From Marchantia polymorpha subsp. ruderalis (lineage: Eukaryota > Streptophyta > Marchantiopsida > Marchantiales > Marchantiaceae): a stretch of 64,000 bases of DNA. A model generated the notes under the pieces. That model saw only the letters and a list, made by a program, of their open reading frames with translations, was not told where the DNA came from and did no database searches. Position 1 is the first letter of the stretch. Every line of letters begins with the position of its first letter. This document shows, piece after piece, positions 40,501 through 58,186 of this stretch. Both the position numbers and the translations under genes were made by a program. The stretch is from contig AP031357.1 of NCBI GenBank assembly GCA_037833965.1, forward strand, positions 14,342,001 through 14,406,000. Reading direction: 5' to 3'.

Positions 40501-42088
40501 AAAAGTTCTTCCCTCTCTTGTTCACCCCTAGCGGTTAATTACATGCTTTCGCATTTTGTTCAATCGATTTATCATGCTTGATGGATGACTACGAGATTCT
40601 GCAGCTTACCATGACATGACATGAAACGCCAAAAGTAATCACTTTTCTGCAAGCGCCGTTGATATTTCACATCAATCTTCCTCTTGAATTCCTCTTACTC
40701 AGTTTTCCACTTTCATGATGGAGAATATGTGTTCTACATTCTGTTGTTTATAATGATTTGAAGAAGGAGATGTTCAAGTAGAATTGAGAAGAGAGCGATT
40801 TCTACTTGGTCTTTGTTTTCTTGGACGGTTTCGCGGTCGTTGCCATGGTTGGTGAGTTTGTAGAGAGCAGAGGAGGAGTAAACCAGTTGACCGACCGACG
40901 GACGGACCGTGCGCTCTGGAGTTCCGGTGCTCCAGTAACGAGCGCACCTCGGGCCTGCGGAGTCTAGAGCGATGTACCGTACAGTGCTGTAGACTAGAGG
41001 GCTGGGGGCTAGGATCCTCTGGGTGATGAACTTGGTCATAATTCTGTCAGAGCCCTCTATGTCCTTCCTGCACCTTCAGTTGCCGGTTTGACCACCGGAA
41101 GGAATCACAGAGCACACTTGGAAAAGAACCAATTAGTGAGAGTAATATGAGAAGGCGAATTAAAAAGGGATAAGGTACTGTGCTGACAATCCGCTCTTGT
41201 ACCGAGCATTATTCGAGAGTGCACTGGCATATTCTGTCACGGGTTCAGGAATCTGGCGGCTTTTGTACGGTGGGACAGTCAGGGTTGTCAATTAGCAGGG
41301 GATTGGACTAAATGGGCCTCCTGAGTACGCCCCTGATCACGGGTTTGAGGCACAGGGAAAGAGCACACGAATGCTCGATGCGCAGGGCAGAGGTGATTGT
41401 CAGACACTAATTCTGGGAGACGGACGATCCATGAGTCAATTCTAGCACGAGCATTCGAGAACGGTAGCATTCGCTTTCATAACAAAGCGAGCAACGGGCG
41501 ACGGGGATCGCTGAAGACTTTGTTCGGTAAGATGTCTGTGTTTTCGAGACTGGTTTGAGAGAGTTTGAAGCTGATTCCGGAGGGCATCGGAATGCTGTAG
41601 TGATTGTCATTGAGTGTAGGGCTTGTTAGTTTGTGGACCAATGTGAGTTTCACAAAGTTTTGAGTGCCATATGGACTGATCAGAATTTTCTTGTCGGCTT
41701 TTTTAGCTCAGCACTCGTAGTAGATTCTGGGTTTGGAATATGATAACTGAAGCGTTATATGAAGATGTTTTCATGCTTGATCCTGGACTTTCAATAATTC
41801 AGTAAGCTACACCAGAAAAACATGTGCGGTTGGAATTATTGCATCTATCCACGTGCGTGGGGTTTTATAGCAGCTTCAAGGGGCTTGTATCTTTGAAAGG
41901 ACGATTGAACTTCCTCACAGTTCACTCTGCCGGGATTTCAATTGAAACCAAACAGGGCAGAGCTCGGAACCCTAAACTTCTTTTAGTGGAAAAGATTGTT
42001 CCCTGAAAATCATACAGCCGACGGTCTATGCTCGCTGTGTTGGATTCGTAAAAGGGCAGGTATCTGGAGCTCTTTCAGTGTGGGCAAG
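37548..42088. other. gene-poor spacer
   Basis: The first ~600 bp are GC-rich and open in several frames but show no domain; they probably hold promoter and leader sequence. From 38.1 to 40.7 kb the DNA is AT-rich with no coding signal. Near 40260 there is a tRNA T-arm-like hairpin without the rest of a tRNA. From 41.6 kb on lies the probable DEP1 promoter and leader. Confidence 0.45.
40734..41039 (-). CDS. small unrecognised ORF, 101 aa, presequence-like N-terminus
   Basis: An ATG at 41039 opens 101 codons. The first ~35 residues are basic, hydroxylated and free of acid up to an Asp (MTKFITQRILAPSPLVYSTV...), which looks like a mitochondrial presequence. The rest has no motif I know. An overlapping 14-codon frame starting near 40844 encodes MATTAKPSKKTKTK. 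It may be a first exon, a leader or chance. Confidence 0.2.
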   Translation of the reverse strand: MTKFITQRILAPSPLVYSTVRYIALDSAGPRCARYWSTGTPERTVRPSVGQLVYSSSALYKLTNHGNDRETVQENKDQVEIALFSILLEHLLLQIIINNRM

Positions 42089-46897
<4,809 letters not shown>

Positions 46898-49800
46898 GGC
46901 TCGATGGATGGCCCCATGGACGCAGTCTCCAAATTCAAGCCAATCCGACGACTCAAAGACTGGCTCGCTCGTCGGGTCCTCCGACGTCTGTAGATTCCAT
47001 CATTTGTTCAATACGAAGAGTTGGCATCGTTGCATCTGGCCGGAGCTGTTGCAACGACGCCAACTCCATCGCGTTCATCGCAGTTGTGTTCATCCAGCCC
47101 TTTCGTTCTTGTATCATACGTGCGGTCGAAACACTTTCAATGCATGCATAACCTACTTGATTCCCCGATTAGTGTGCGACGCCGCGGAGGACCAGTAGCA
47201 CGTCAGGCCAGTGAGTAGATTGAACAGCACAACCTGGTCCTTACAGAATGGTGACTCCACAGAGAATCTCTTTCGCTGACCAGCCTTCGGCAATAAGGTC
47301 GAGAACCAAGCACCTTTGAGTGCACAAATCCTGAATTCTCGATGCACTTAATGTTCTTTTGTATCACCACCTCGTACATAATTAAGAGCCCATCACCAAC
47401 CACAATGCTCTAAATGCATGCTGTAAATGGAGGAAGGCAAATTGCAAGTACCAGTCCAGCTGCACTGCCTAGGGGGGGTAATTGCACATTCAATCTCATG
47501 AAACAAATTCAAAAGCCGCCAAATTCTCCGAGAATCCAAAAACTCGTCTTCTGGAACTCGAAGAAGAAAATGGAACGAATGGAAAAAGTAACGGGAGCTT
47601 CGCTTTGGCAAGCATGGGGCGAACCGTGATTAATCTCAGTAGATGTCCAGGGCCGAGGCCTACGGAGGATCACAGTGGGAAGCAAATCGGATCAAAGATA
47701 GGAATAATCCCTTCTAGAGTCAGCTGCACTGATACGATGATCAGAAGAGCTCGGCATGAAGGGAAAGACGGTGCTGTTTTGATGTCGTCGGTGACATCAG
47801 TGGCCAATGTGGAGCGCAATGCGCAAGATGAGGATCAGAGCACAGCATCCTACAGAACTAAGGGGGCAGATCAACTGCAAAGTGGACCACGAGGTTCGGT
47901 CTCACCGGAGTCATTCAAACGCGCGGTCGCCATGCCATCAAGAAAAGACGGCCGACGCAGAAGTTCTCACACACCGAATGTCACAAAAGCGTCATCCATC
48001 CAGGCTCAAGCTCCGCACGGTGTTCCAAGGACAGTCCTCCGGACGATCCATTAAGAAGTTTCTGAGAGGCGCGGGTCCGCCTCCTCCTCCTCAGTTTGAA
48101 ATGCGCTTTATCGCCCGCCCGCCCGATGAATGAAGTGCAGATTGAAATTCTCGTCGCAATTTCGTCAACCGTTAGCACGCGAGCACCATCAATCCTGAGC
48201 ACGAATCTTGTCTCACGCACGAGGATTGTGGCACGGACCTTGGGACCATCAATTTCCGGTACGTCCAGGGCATGTCACCACGGCGCTGCTTGCAGGAGCT
48301 CGAGGGGACATTCACCGACAATCTTAATGTCATAGCCCGCAGTAGGAACAACGACAACTAAAGAAGCTACTTAATCGCTGACCCGTCTTTACTTGTCTTA
48401 ACTCGACCACCGACTCCGATATACTAAGCGCCATAACTTCGGTGCTCGCGAGAATAATACATTCTCCTTCTACTGCTCAGCTCTCCTCCTTTCGTACGGT
48501 CCTGCCTCCCGTATAATACATGACTTCTACGACAAAAAGCGTTTTCTCACGTCATTCGGGGCCTTCAATTACCATTCGTTCCTCGTGTCTCAGAGTCCAT
48601 GACGGAAGGAGAATTCGTGTCAGCCCACACCAAATGCAAGGTGCGAAAAGTTGCAGCCAAATTAGTCTGCTCGACTCGCTGATCTATTAAACTGTACCCG
48701 ATGCGCACTTGGTGCACTGTTCCGCCCCGTGATTGATTGTTGGGGGCCGAAGTCCCTCGCACTCAACCTCGAGAGGGAAAAGGAAGTGCAAGCTGCACTC
48801 CATCTTTCGAGGTTTAAGGAATGTGAAGTGCAAGAAAAGTATGCACATTATGAAGTGCAGGCAGCACTTCGTAATGTGATATCGTACAGGTATTCAATTC
48901 TAGGGTCTATACGGCTTAGATCTTGCGATTGGGGAAGGGGAGCTCCTCTTCTCTACCATTAATCTAGACAACATTGAGGGAAGATTCTGAACACCACAAA
49001 AGGCAATCAGTGCTCATTGATCGAAACTCTAGAATCAACGCTTCACTTGCATTTCACGCCGGACGCAGTGCATCACCTTCTCGTGGCAGAGTAATTCAGG
49101 AAAAGGATCGGACCCTTCTCACACCAACTATTTTATTGTCCGCCAATGGTTGGGCTTCATGCGAAAGACTATGATTTCCTCGGCTTTTGATCCCGCAGAT
49201 TGGGTCAGGGCCTATTGTCAGTCGAGTCTTGAAGTTTCAAACTCACTTCCTAATATCACCTCCCGATCATGTGGTTTTTCTCCATTCCCGCAAGGTAATG
49301 TACAGCGATAATTCAAAGGGATTCAAAGGAGCTTTTTCTCTCATGTGGGAATCACAAGGGTGTGAGTAATGTGTTTAGATGCTTGTTAAGGTGACCAAAG
49401 CAGCTCATGTAGTCAGCAGTCAAGAAAGAGCGGAAACTTTGCCATGTTCTTGAATTCTCCTCCAAGTTCTACCCTATTAGCTCCACAACCGTGCTGCCCT
49501 TACCACGGGACAAATTTTTTACTTCTCCCCTTCCTGCATCAACAACCTCTGACCTCATATTAGACTCAATTATTGCGGCTGGAATTACAATTAGATACAA
49601 GGAAACTACAAGACCGAAACCCAAATTCGGTCAATCTGATCGTCAAAATTTCATGTCCGACACTGTCGTTCTCACTGGCGATCCATCACATCCAGACTTG
49701 ACGTGTCTGTTAAGGATGCCTCGGAATGCGCAATGAAAACGTACGAGGAAACGGACGACATCGATTCTTTCGAGTAATGAGAATGGATCGATCCATGCAC

Positions 49801-52800
49801 TTCCTCCTCTTCTTCTTCTTCCGTTCTTCGGCATAAGATCATGATTCCTCGATGGATCATCTTCAAATGTGCACGACACCGTCCAAAACCGACGTGGTCA
49901 AACTGTGTCCAGTCCACTTTGTCCATGCCAACGAACGTGGTAAACCGCGTTCTTCAACAACGCAGAAGGGACTGCCGTAATCGTGCGAACGAGCCTTCAC
50001 AGTGACGGGACCCGGGAAATATTAACCACACTTCGAAGGTACTAGAGTAACTACACCCAACCTAACTGCAGTAAAGTTCGGGTCTCGTGTTCGTGACGAA
50101 AATAGAATAATAATACAATTACTCCCTTTGATGTACCGCAGGCTAGAGAACGCAACGGCATTCAACGCAGTGGGTCTAAGTTTGGCCCGAGCGGGAGCAT
50201 TCATGGACCATCAATATCAAAGTCAGAGGCATCGATGGCCACGCGAAGAGTCAAACCTCTCGCGGCTAGCGACCTGGATTCCACCACGATTTACGGAAGT
50301 AAAATTTTGGAACTGCGTCGCCGTAGCGAAGCTACTGTAGGAGGTTACATCTGCTCTTTCGATTCGTACCCGGTTACAGTTGAAGCTCATGAAGTCTCTT
50401 CCCTTGTTGGGATGGGCTTCCTATCGTGATGGATTCGAGTGGAGATCGACGATCCCCAGCGATTGTACGTTGTAATCTATTCTTCTTCTTCGAGCTGGTC
50501 GAAATTCGATGTTTATTAAGGTGTCGAGAGAACGATTTCCTTCTATGCCGTTTGCATTTTCGGCTGCAAGGAATCATCGAGTGCTCCGAAGAAGCTCGCA
50601 GTTTCTCGACTGCCGATAACTTTGGCTCGTTGGCAATCTCGCCTGGCCAGAAAATCGAGATTCTGACAGAAGCGAGTGAGACATCGTCGGTGGATGATTT
50701 GCAACCTGGCAGAAACTCATGGACGCCGGGAAAACGACTCCCAAACTCCACGGGGGGCAAATGCAAAGCACATCGTTGTGAAAGAGGCTTGAGTGTTCTA
50801 TGCCCTTGATGGAAATATGATTGAGTACAGAAGCAAGTACTGGCAGCAGAAGATGTACTCATGCTACTCGGATACGTTGTCAAGCAGGATCTACTGCAGT
50901 CCAGGAAGAACATACCCAGGACCAGAGTGTTTCACACGTCTTCGTGTAAGTTTGTGGGAATCTCGACGAGCTTGGCGGGTTCTACGCCATCATCAATGAG
51001 CCCCACCGGCACACCAGATGCCGACACACTCACAAGACCTTCGTATTGTACCGTTCAACGTTTGGAGCAATGATCTTGTGATCATGAAATTTTTATACTA
51101 GTTTAGATCCAGACATTGATGATTCTGATCTAGTTGGTGAGACACATTTAGTGGCTGAAACATGGAGATAATCAGACTCCAACGAAGGACTCATCTGTCG
51201 TTTCGGAACGGAATTTACTTAAATACGACTCCTCTCGCTGAGATTGTCATGTCATGCGCATGCTAGCATGAAGCAGTTGAGCGTACATCTATACGAATGT
51301 AAAATTGATGATAAATCGTAAATGCCTCCATCCTGTGCGTCTAGGCTTTATGCCCATTTGTACGGACCATAACTGTTATTCTAAGCTCTGGTTTATCCTA
51401 TTTGCGTATTTCGGCGATTCTTCCTCGAGGCTAGGGAGTTGAAAACATTCCTTTGTACACTTCATACGCTAGATTGTCATCCTTTGAGGGTTTTTTTGTC
51501 AGTGAAGAATCTATATTGAAAAATATGACGGAAAAAGAAGAAGTGTTGCAATGATTTCTCGTACATATAAGGTACATGCTGTAGAACCAATGAGCCAGAC
51601 GCTTGGGGCTTTTTGGCGAACAGCTCCGCAAGGTCTTTCGTATGGTCTCTACTTGCCTTTGACTCGAAACTCGTTCAGTGGGACGTTAGATGCATGCTGT
51701 AATGCCTGCTTATGATGCAATAATCGATAGATATTAGATCCCTCTTCATGACGTCAATAACTACGCCTCATAAATGTCATGATACCTCTACTTTTTGAGT
51801 TTGAGTTTTAGTTTTAGTTCACTTCAGCATTTTTTTCGAAATGATGGAAATGCTTCAATCGTTAATGCCTTTTGAAAGAAAAATGTCATTTTGATTGTTT
51901 GAAACTGAATGAGTACGTGAATTTCGGAGATGAAATTGAAACTATGGAGCAACTCGGAGAAGGGAGCTGTCGAGCTTCAGACAAACGGCCACTTGGCTCC
52001 GAACGAGAAAGTTTACAAGAGTACAAGAGTCCAATAATTGATCGGAGGAACAAAAGATGAGCTTCCATTGATTGGATTGGCTCAGAAAATTATTCATCTG
52101 GCGTGCCGCTCCTTCTGCCGCCGCTAAATGGCAAAATAATATGTGCTTTGGTTGCTGTACTGAAGGTGTATAGCAGTAGTAGTAGCAGTGGTGGTAGACG
52201 AAGAAGAAAGGAGCAGGACGTCTTTATCGTCGTGCTAGTCTGTCGGAAATTGAGTCCATGCAGAATAGCAGACGAACGACGAAGAAGGAAGAGACGGAGA
52301 GTCGGAGAGAGAGAGGACTGGAGAAGGAAGAAAAAGGGTCTGGAAAGGCGGCGGCTGCTCTGCATTGCACTGCACTTCACTTCACTCGTTATCTCGTGTA
52401 CACTGTACGAACTCAGTTCACTGCAGTCGTCGTCTGGTCAGATCTGATCTGCTCTGCTCTGCCCAGACACACAGACAGATCCATAGCGGGAAGCGATGTA
52501 GTAGAGATCATAGTAATCATGACGAGGAGTCATTCGCTGCGACTGTCACAGCTCTCGACATGTCTGACGAAGAGAGATAAATAGTACGGTGGCACGAAAA
52601 CAGAAACAAGGAGAGCAGAGACGGAGGGAAATCCGAGATTAGGATGCGTCAGATGCACAGCTAATGAGCGAGTGAGGAGAGGGGAAGGCAGCGACAGCAG
52701 AGTAGGAAGAGCAGCAGCGGCGGCAGCAGGAAGTGGACGGAGGGACTCGTATGGGACAGACGCCTCCCTCTCCCTGCATCAGCTGCTTTGCATGCTCGTT

Positions 52801-53461
52801 CAGTGTCGTTTGTCGGAGCTCACGGGAGAGAAAGAGTCTGGGACCCTTCTTCTTCTGCTGCTCTGGACCGAACTCGTCCTGTCTTGACTTGACTAGGCCG
52901 GACGTGTACACTGCTCACCACCGACGACTCCACGAGAATAAATATGCTGCGGAAGACGGCCTGCTGCTGCAACAACTACCTGCCGTGGATGGCTCCGTTT
53001 CCAGCTCCAACATCAGCTGCAGTATCGAGCTCGTGCTTATGATTCTGTAACCAGAGAAGCTCGCAGTTCAGCCGTCGCTCGCAGAGAGACAAGACTCTCT
53101 GCGCTACACTCTGAAGAAAGGAAGAGAAAGACCAGCACTCTTGAGTCGGGGCTGTCTATTCAACATTCTGCACAGCTCAAGCTCGAGGACGATATGCGCT
53201 AAGCAAATTCTGCTGCGTTCTGAAGACCAGAGAAAGTAGACAGTGCGAGGAAGAAGTGTGCTGAAGAGACATTGAGGGAGAGGGAAAAAAAATTGAGTGT
53301 TGTTAGGGGTGTCGAAATTGGCTGCATGAGTGCTGTGTTGAATATGTGTATTAGCAGGGACTTGTAGAGGGTAGAGCTTGTATTTGCTTGTTAGACAGGT
53401 GCAGAGGTTAGCAGCAGGAGTTTCATTGTGAAGGAAGGCCGTGGAGAGTGGAGAAATTGCA
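46898..53461. other. 6.5 kb with no gene I can name
   Basis: Starts with the DEP1 3' UTR. Several short frames look protein-like but match nothing I know: 47614-48054 (+), 50235-50429 (+) and 50429-50809 (+). From 51.1 to 52.0 kb the DNA is AT-rich and empty. From 52.1 to 53.4 kb it is purine-rich, with (agt)n near 52184 and ctgctctg repeats near 52361 and 52447, probably promoter and long leader of the BTB gene. Confidence 0.45.
47614..48054 (+). CDS. possible Ser/Arg-rich disordered protein, 146 codons
   Basis: Opens with MGRTVINLSRCPGPRP and is rich in Ser, Arg, Thr and Gly, like an intrinsically disordered region. The frame is open upstream to at least 47482 but without an ATG. There are no known motifs, and a parallel frame (47807-48133) is also open and ends in a poly-Pro stretch. 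It could be an exon of an unseen gene or chance. Confidence 0.2.
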   Translation: MGRTVINLSRCPGPRPTEDHSGKQIGSKIGIIPSRVSCTDTMIRRARHEGKDGAVLMSSVTSVANVERNAQDEDQSTASYRTKGADQLQSGPRGSVSPESFKRAVAMPSRKDGRRRSSHTPNVTKASSIQAQAPHGVPRTVLRTIH

Positions 53462-55002
53462 ATGTTGTGTCCTGTGTGCGGTCGATACCCGGATAAGGAC
53501 GGGGACTACATTGAGCAGCAGGGGGGAGACCGAGCCAAGCACAAGTACTGCAAGCAATGTCGCGTGAAGCATGTGGAATTTTTGCTGGAAGAGGGTTTGG
53601 ATAAAGAGAGTTTTCTCACCACCTGGAGCTCCGTGAACAACGGCCTTTTTTCGGACGTGAAGCTGGTTGCCAAGCATGGCCAAGCAGTCCCCTCGCACAA
53701 AGCCGTCCTGGTACAATTCGTCCCTCTCATTCCCTTCCACGCAGTTTCTAGTTTAGCATTACAGTCAGCGAAAGTAAATAACTGGATGAAGACGAGCAGG
53801 TGATCCTGATTGAGGATGTCAAACCGTGGTATGCACCTGCAGCAGGAGTTCTGTCAAGGAGTGTGAGTGATGAAACATATTCAAGAGCTCAGGACAGTCT
53901 TCTGAATGTGGATATGAACGCGTCAGGGTTTTTGACAGTTTAGCCCAATATTTTTCAGGAAGCCCTCAGCAGTAGATAATTATATTCTATATGCAAGATA
54001 TGAAGTGTACTTCTCTGGGTTTGGGAAAAGTTGATGGCAGTGGCATGATGCTGACCATGGCGTTCCGATTGGAATGCTCACACAGGCTGGAAGATCACAG
54101 GTGTTCCAGGCCTTGTTCGCTCTGGGAGACCAGGACGACGAGAAACACAAGACCAGCATAATCTTGAACTTCCCGGACATGAGCTACGAAGCATTGCTGG
54201 GATTTGTGCAGTTTTTCTACTCAGGCACTGTGCAACACGAGGTGATGAAAAAGCATGCGCCGCCCCTTCTCTGTGCAGCCATAAAGTTCGAGGTGAAGTA
54301 TCTACAGGGCCTGTGCGAGAAGTACGTGAAAGACAGAGCCACATGGAACAGGAAGAACCTCATCTGGGCCTTCCAAGTGGCCAAGGAGGCAGGATCCACA
54401 ACGCTGCTTTCTTTCTGCGAGAGCCATGCCAAGAGCAAGCTCATCGTCAGGAACTTGGACTGGGCTTTGGAGGTCGCCTACAAGTCCGGCTCCAAGGCTC
54501 TGATGGAGGCGGCTCTGAAAATTGTCTTGCCCAAAATCCACCAGCTGCTCACATTTGACGACTCGAGGAAGGATGAGTCGGAGCTGCAGCTGACCGATGC
54601 GTCCCAGCTTCTCAAGATCTATCAAACGGCCGCTATCAAATCCTTGCCTCGATCGAAAAGCTCCAGAGGCTCCAGTAAGTGAACGCTTCTATCACGTTCC
54701 ATTTTTTCTAGACAGAAGAAGGTTTTCCAGTCACTAGCTCTTTCTCATCGTTTGTTTTCCTCCAGTCCAGTCCATTCCAGTCCAGGGAAATCATGAGGAT
54801 TGGGTCGGCACCGTTCCTCAAACATTTCGTTTGTTTGTGAACAGAGTCTCCTTACAAGCCTGGCCATGGTAAGGAGTACGATGAAGAGGACACAACGCAC
54901 ATAATCTGGCCAGAAAGTAGCAGTTCACGAGACGTCCAAGACTTCTGTTCTGACCCCGAGGACGATCAATTCGCTAGTTTATCTGGTGATGAATCTGGGT
55001 GA
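53462..55002 (+). CDS. BTB/POZ-domain protein with N-terminal CxxC pairs, 3 exons
   Basis: Exons: 53462-53710, 54086-54674 and 54845-55002; phase-consistent, 331 aa. The start is the first in-frame ATG (ATGTTGTGTCC). Residues 3-33 hold two CxxC pairs (CPVC and CKQC), probably one small zinc-binding module. The BTB domain follows at about 65-175: WSSVNNGLFSDVKLVAKHG, VPSHKAVL, then RSQVFQALF, YEALLGFVQFFYSGTV and LLCAAIKFEVKYLQGLCEKY. A helical BACK-like tail and an acidic C-terminus (EDDQFASLSGDESG) complete it. Proteins of this plant family often act as substrate adaptors of Cullin-3 ubiquitin ligases; that role is inferred from the domain. The splice HKAVL|AGRSQVF restores the usual BTB core. 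A long leader precedes the ATG. Confidence 0.88.
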
Positions 55003-55943
55003 GGGAGGGGAGTAAGGATGGGAATGACATGATCATGGGAGCTCTTGACAGCCAGTCTGGGTGGATGTCGTTCACCGTCGAAGTTGACTGGGCGGGAGCT
55101 CTAAGTGTGTACAGGTAGGAGTAGTCTGGTAGCTGAGCAAGAGTCTACAGCGAGTTGGTTGGTCAGAGCTTTTCAACACATTGAAATTGGTTGTAAATTT
55201 TTCAGTTCAAAATTTCTTTCTCACGCCGACATTCGCCGTGTATATGCTTCGCTCAATTTCTGTCCACAATCGAAGACAGATCTGTACCGGGAAATCTTTT
55301 AAATTCGCTCTTGCTCACTACAGATTGGACAGATTGGATATTCTTCTACAAGTAGTGTCGTTTGAGATGGCGGCCGGTGGACACATGATGGCCTGCATCT
55401 GTCCCCGATGACATGAACGAATCTATCACAGGTTACAATGTTCACGTGCATGTCTAAATCTGCACGAGCTAGCAACCATGGATACTTAAAGGATAACATG
55501 TCAGTACCTACCGTTACACATCTTGCGATAACGGGGCGATTGATTGCGACTTTCAGTACTTCTCCCTTGCTGGAAATGAAATATTTTATACGACTCCTTT
55601 ACAGCTGTCGCTTACCTTTCATTTTTGTAGCTGACTCGGTCTTCCAACTATAGTCTGTTAATTCGCCCCCCACAATTCCTGCATTTCGCATTTCGGACCA
55701 TTACAAGTGTGCTGACTGCGGTTGGTTGGCAATTTGTTCTACTTTCACTCCTCTCCCGCATACATAGAGTGGCATGCATCCAATTATGAATGATATTGTG
55801 TGATCCGTAGTAAAATAACCCGATTTGAATCACAACTTGTAAGTTATGTAATATATTCGGTCTGAAATCAAACAAACGAGCATTTATATCCCTGATCTGG
55901 ACTACACATCCGCAGTAATTTACCCGCCTGCAATTTACATATA
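55003..55943. other. 3' UTR of BTB gene and spacer
   Basis: No frame with motifs and no repeat of note. The segment ends at the TA that borders the pogo/Tigger-like element. Confidence 0.5.
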
Positions 55944-56083
55944 CAGAGTTAAACCTCCCAATAGTGACACAATACCTTCCTAGGGTTTTATGTCACTATT
56001 CGGAGGTGTTACTCACAAGAGTATATCTGATCCTTTCGTGCGTTATTTACCTTCGGTGGACGTTTCTTTCCCTCTCACTATAA

Positions 56084-56131
56084 TTTGTCACAGTTGTTAT
56101 GCATTATTTTGTCACAGTTGTTATGCATTAT
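56084..56131 (+). repeat. 24-bp tandem duplication
   Basis: The unit tttgtcacagttgttatgca and the next four bases is repeated twice with no more than one difference, upstream of the transposase remnant. Confidence 0.7.
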
Positions 56132-56176
56132 GTGGTCGTTTTTTTCTGGTAACACAATTTGTCCTTGTTCGGTGGG

Positions 56177-56365
56177 ATTTTTATTTTATTTTTGGTAATC
56201 TGCATCTATTATTATTCATACATGTTTAAACTTAAGCGTTTGGACTTGAAGACAAAGTTGGAAGTTTTGGAATTTTTATTTTATTTTTGGTAATCTGCAT
56301 CTATTATTAATCACACATGTTTAAACTTAAGCGTTTGTACTTGAAGACAAAGTTGGAAGTTTTGG
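56177..56365 (+). repeat. 95-bp tandem duplication at the start of the Tigger-like transposase
   Basis: The segment from the poly-T-rich run through taatctgcatctattatta, catgtttaaacttaagcg and gaagttttgg is present twice, offset exactly 95 bp (for example taatctgcat at 56196 and 56291), with only a few differences. The unit includes the first transposase codons (LKTKLEVL). Since 95 is not a multiple of three, the duplication shifts frame. Confidence 0.85.
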
Positions 56366-58180
56366 ATTTTCTGAATGAGCCCGGAATCGGCGTTTTTGGC
56401 ACTTACAATTGTTTGTACAAAAATCTAGAAAGAGAGAAATTATCAAATAGGTATCGTTAGAATTAAATCAAGATCAATTTGAAAAGATTTCTATATGGAC
56501 ATGTGTGCAACTTCTTTTAGATATGGTGCAACAATGGCAGGTAGATGTTGAGGTAGATGCGCTCACGGTCAATGTGACGGGTGAGATGTTCAAAAAGAAG
56601 ATTGTATTTTTTCGGGACAAAATTTTGCTTGACTTTGTTGAACGTTTGAAATCTTTAGATACATTTTTTCTACAAACATTTGTTGTGTCGGATGGATGAT
56701 TGAAGAAATATTTGAAACACATTTCAACGTGGAGTAAGAGGAGGTACGGAGAACAAAACATTATCAGTGTCATTACGTCTACAACAAATTTGTGAAATGT
56801 TATGCGATATACCACTCGAATGCATAATTAACATTGACGAGTCGGCTTTACAACATCGCACGACGTCATCAGATCGTACTACACAATCAATTCATATGGT
56901 CGTGAAGTGGAACGAAGTAAAGAACGAATTACAATGATCCTTGGAGTTAGTGCTTCAGGTGAAAAGTTTATCACGCAAGTAATCACGAAGAGTGCTCGTT
57001 CACGTGCTTTGAAATATATTCCTTACATAAGTAAGGCGTTCAGAATTATTTATGATCATCAAGCTAAAACTTGCAAGTATACATCTTCTTACATGCGTCT
57101 GCTTCACAAGTACAACAAAATTGCCAAGGATCGCAACTGTATCTTCTACATACTTCAAGACAACTCAAACTTTCACGTTTGTGCGTCTAAGATTTTAGAC
57201 CCATCGGGATCAACATAAACTTGTGTATCATTTTTTTTTACTCCGAATGCTACTAGCGAATGTCAACCTCTTGATCAAGGTATTATTCGATCTTCCAAAG
57301 CTCATTTTTGTCATGCTCAACTGAACCATTTAATGTTTGAGTATGAGATGTGGCAAGTGAGTGAAGGAGCATCTTATTCCCAATTTTTGATTAACGATCA
57401 TACCTATCTTGTCGTGCAAATACGTATCGCTATACATCCTACATCTCTGACATGCTACTCACATACACACACACATAGGACACGAGAACCGAAAACCGTC
57501 ACCGTCACAAACAAAGTCAATCCCAACCCACTCCGCACTCGGAGATTCCAGGTCTGACGCTCACAGGCACTACTTCCAACGCGCTAAGCTCGACTCGAAG
57601 AACGTCAGTTCTTCGAGTCGTCTTCGTAGCTATACCCTGCATGACCTGAAATTCTAGGCTTGACGCTATTTTTAGTAGAACCAAAAATTACATGACAATC
57701 TACGGAGTATATTTGGTTGGGTGAAATCTACATCGGATGCTATAGAGTAAAATACTATTCTAAGATGTTTTGTTAACTCCCATTGTCTACCTCTTGTATT
57801 TAACATAATTTTGAATCAAGATATAAATAGACACAATACCACCTCAAATCACGTCGTGGATGATTTGATGAAAACTCTTCAAGAAATTTGACTCAATGAT
57901 TATTTTTCAGCGTCTTTAGGTCTTGATAACTCAAATATAGAATTAGTTGCCAAAGAGCTTATTGACCTCGATGCTATTGATGCTACTGGCGATGATTATG
58001 TTGACGATGCTAGCAATGTCAAATCAATTTTAGAGTAACATAATCTCTTGCACAATGATACTACTTTGAATAATGATGATTTTGGTGAGATTCCACCTTT
58101 GGTAACAGTTGAGCAGTCGAATCAAGCGATCATCGACTTGATCAATTTTTACTCTATCCAATCGTTTTTATTGACAGAAT
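56316..58180 (+). pseudogene. pogo/Tigger-like transposase remnant
   Basis: Order of fragments across several frames with stops: a CENP-B-type HTH (LKRLYLKTKLEVLDFLNEP), a second DNA-binding region (ALTVNVTGEMFKKKIVFF), then the DDE_1 domain. The latter has NIDESALQH, ERITMILGVSASGEKFITQV, LQDNSNFHV and TPNATSECQPLDQGII, giving the three acidic positions in DES, QDN and LDQG. From about 57830 an acidic C-terminal segment (DATGDDYVDDASN) follows a non-coding insert. Multiple stop codons and frameshifts make it inactive. Confidence 0.75.
57591..57620 (+). repeat. perfect 13-bp-arm hairpin, 4-nt loop
   Basis: The arms cgactcgaagaac and gttcttcgagtcg are separated by gtca. It lies in the insert between the DDE region and the acidic tail of the Tigger-like remnant. 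Confidence 0.8.
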
Positions 58181-58186
58181 TACGGA

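Noticed and set aside
50235-51073. Several moderately long plus-strand frames (50235-50429, 50429-50809, 50861-51073)
   Set aside because: Each is in a different frame without clear, phase-matched splice sites or any recognisable domain; left as unassigned.
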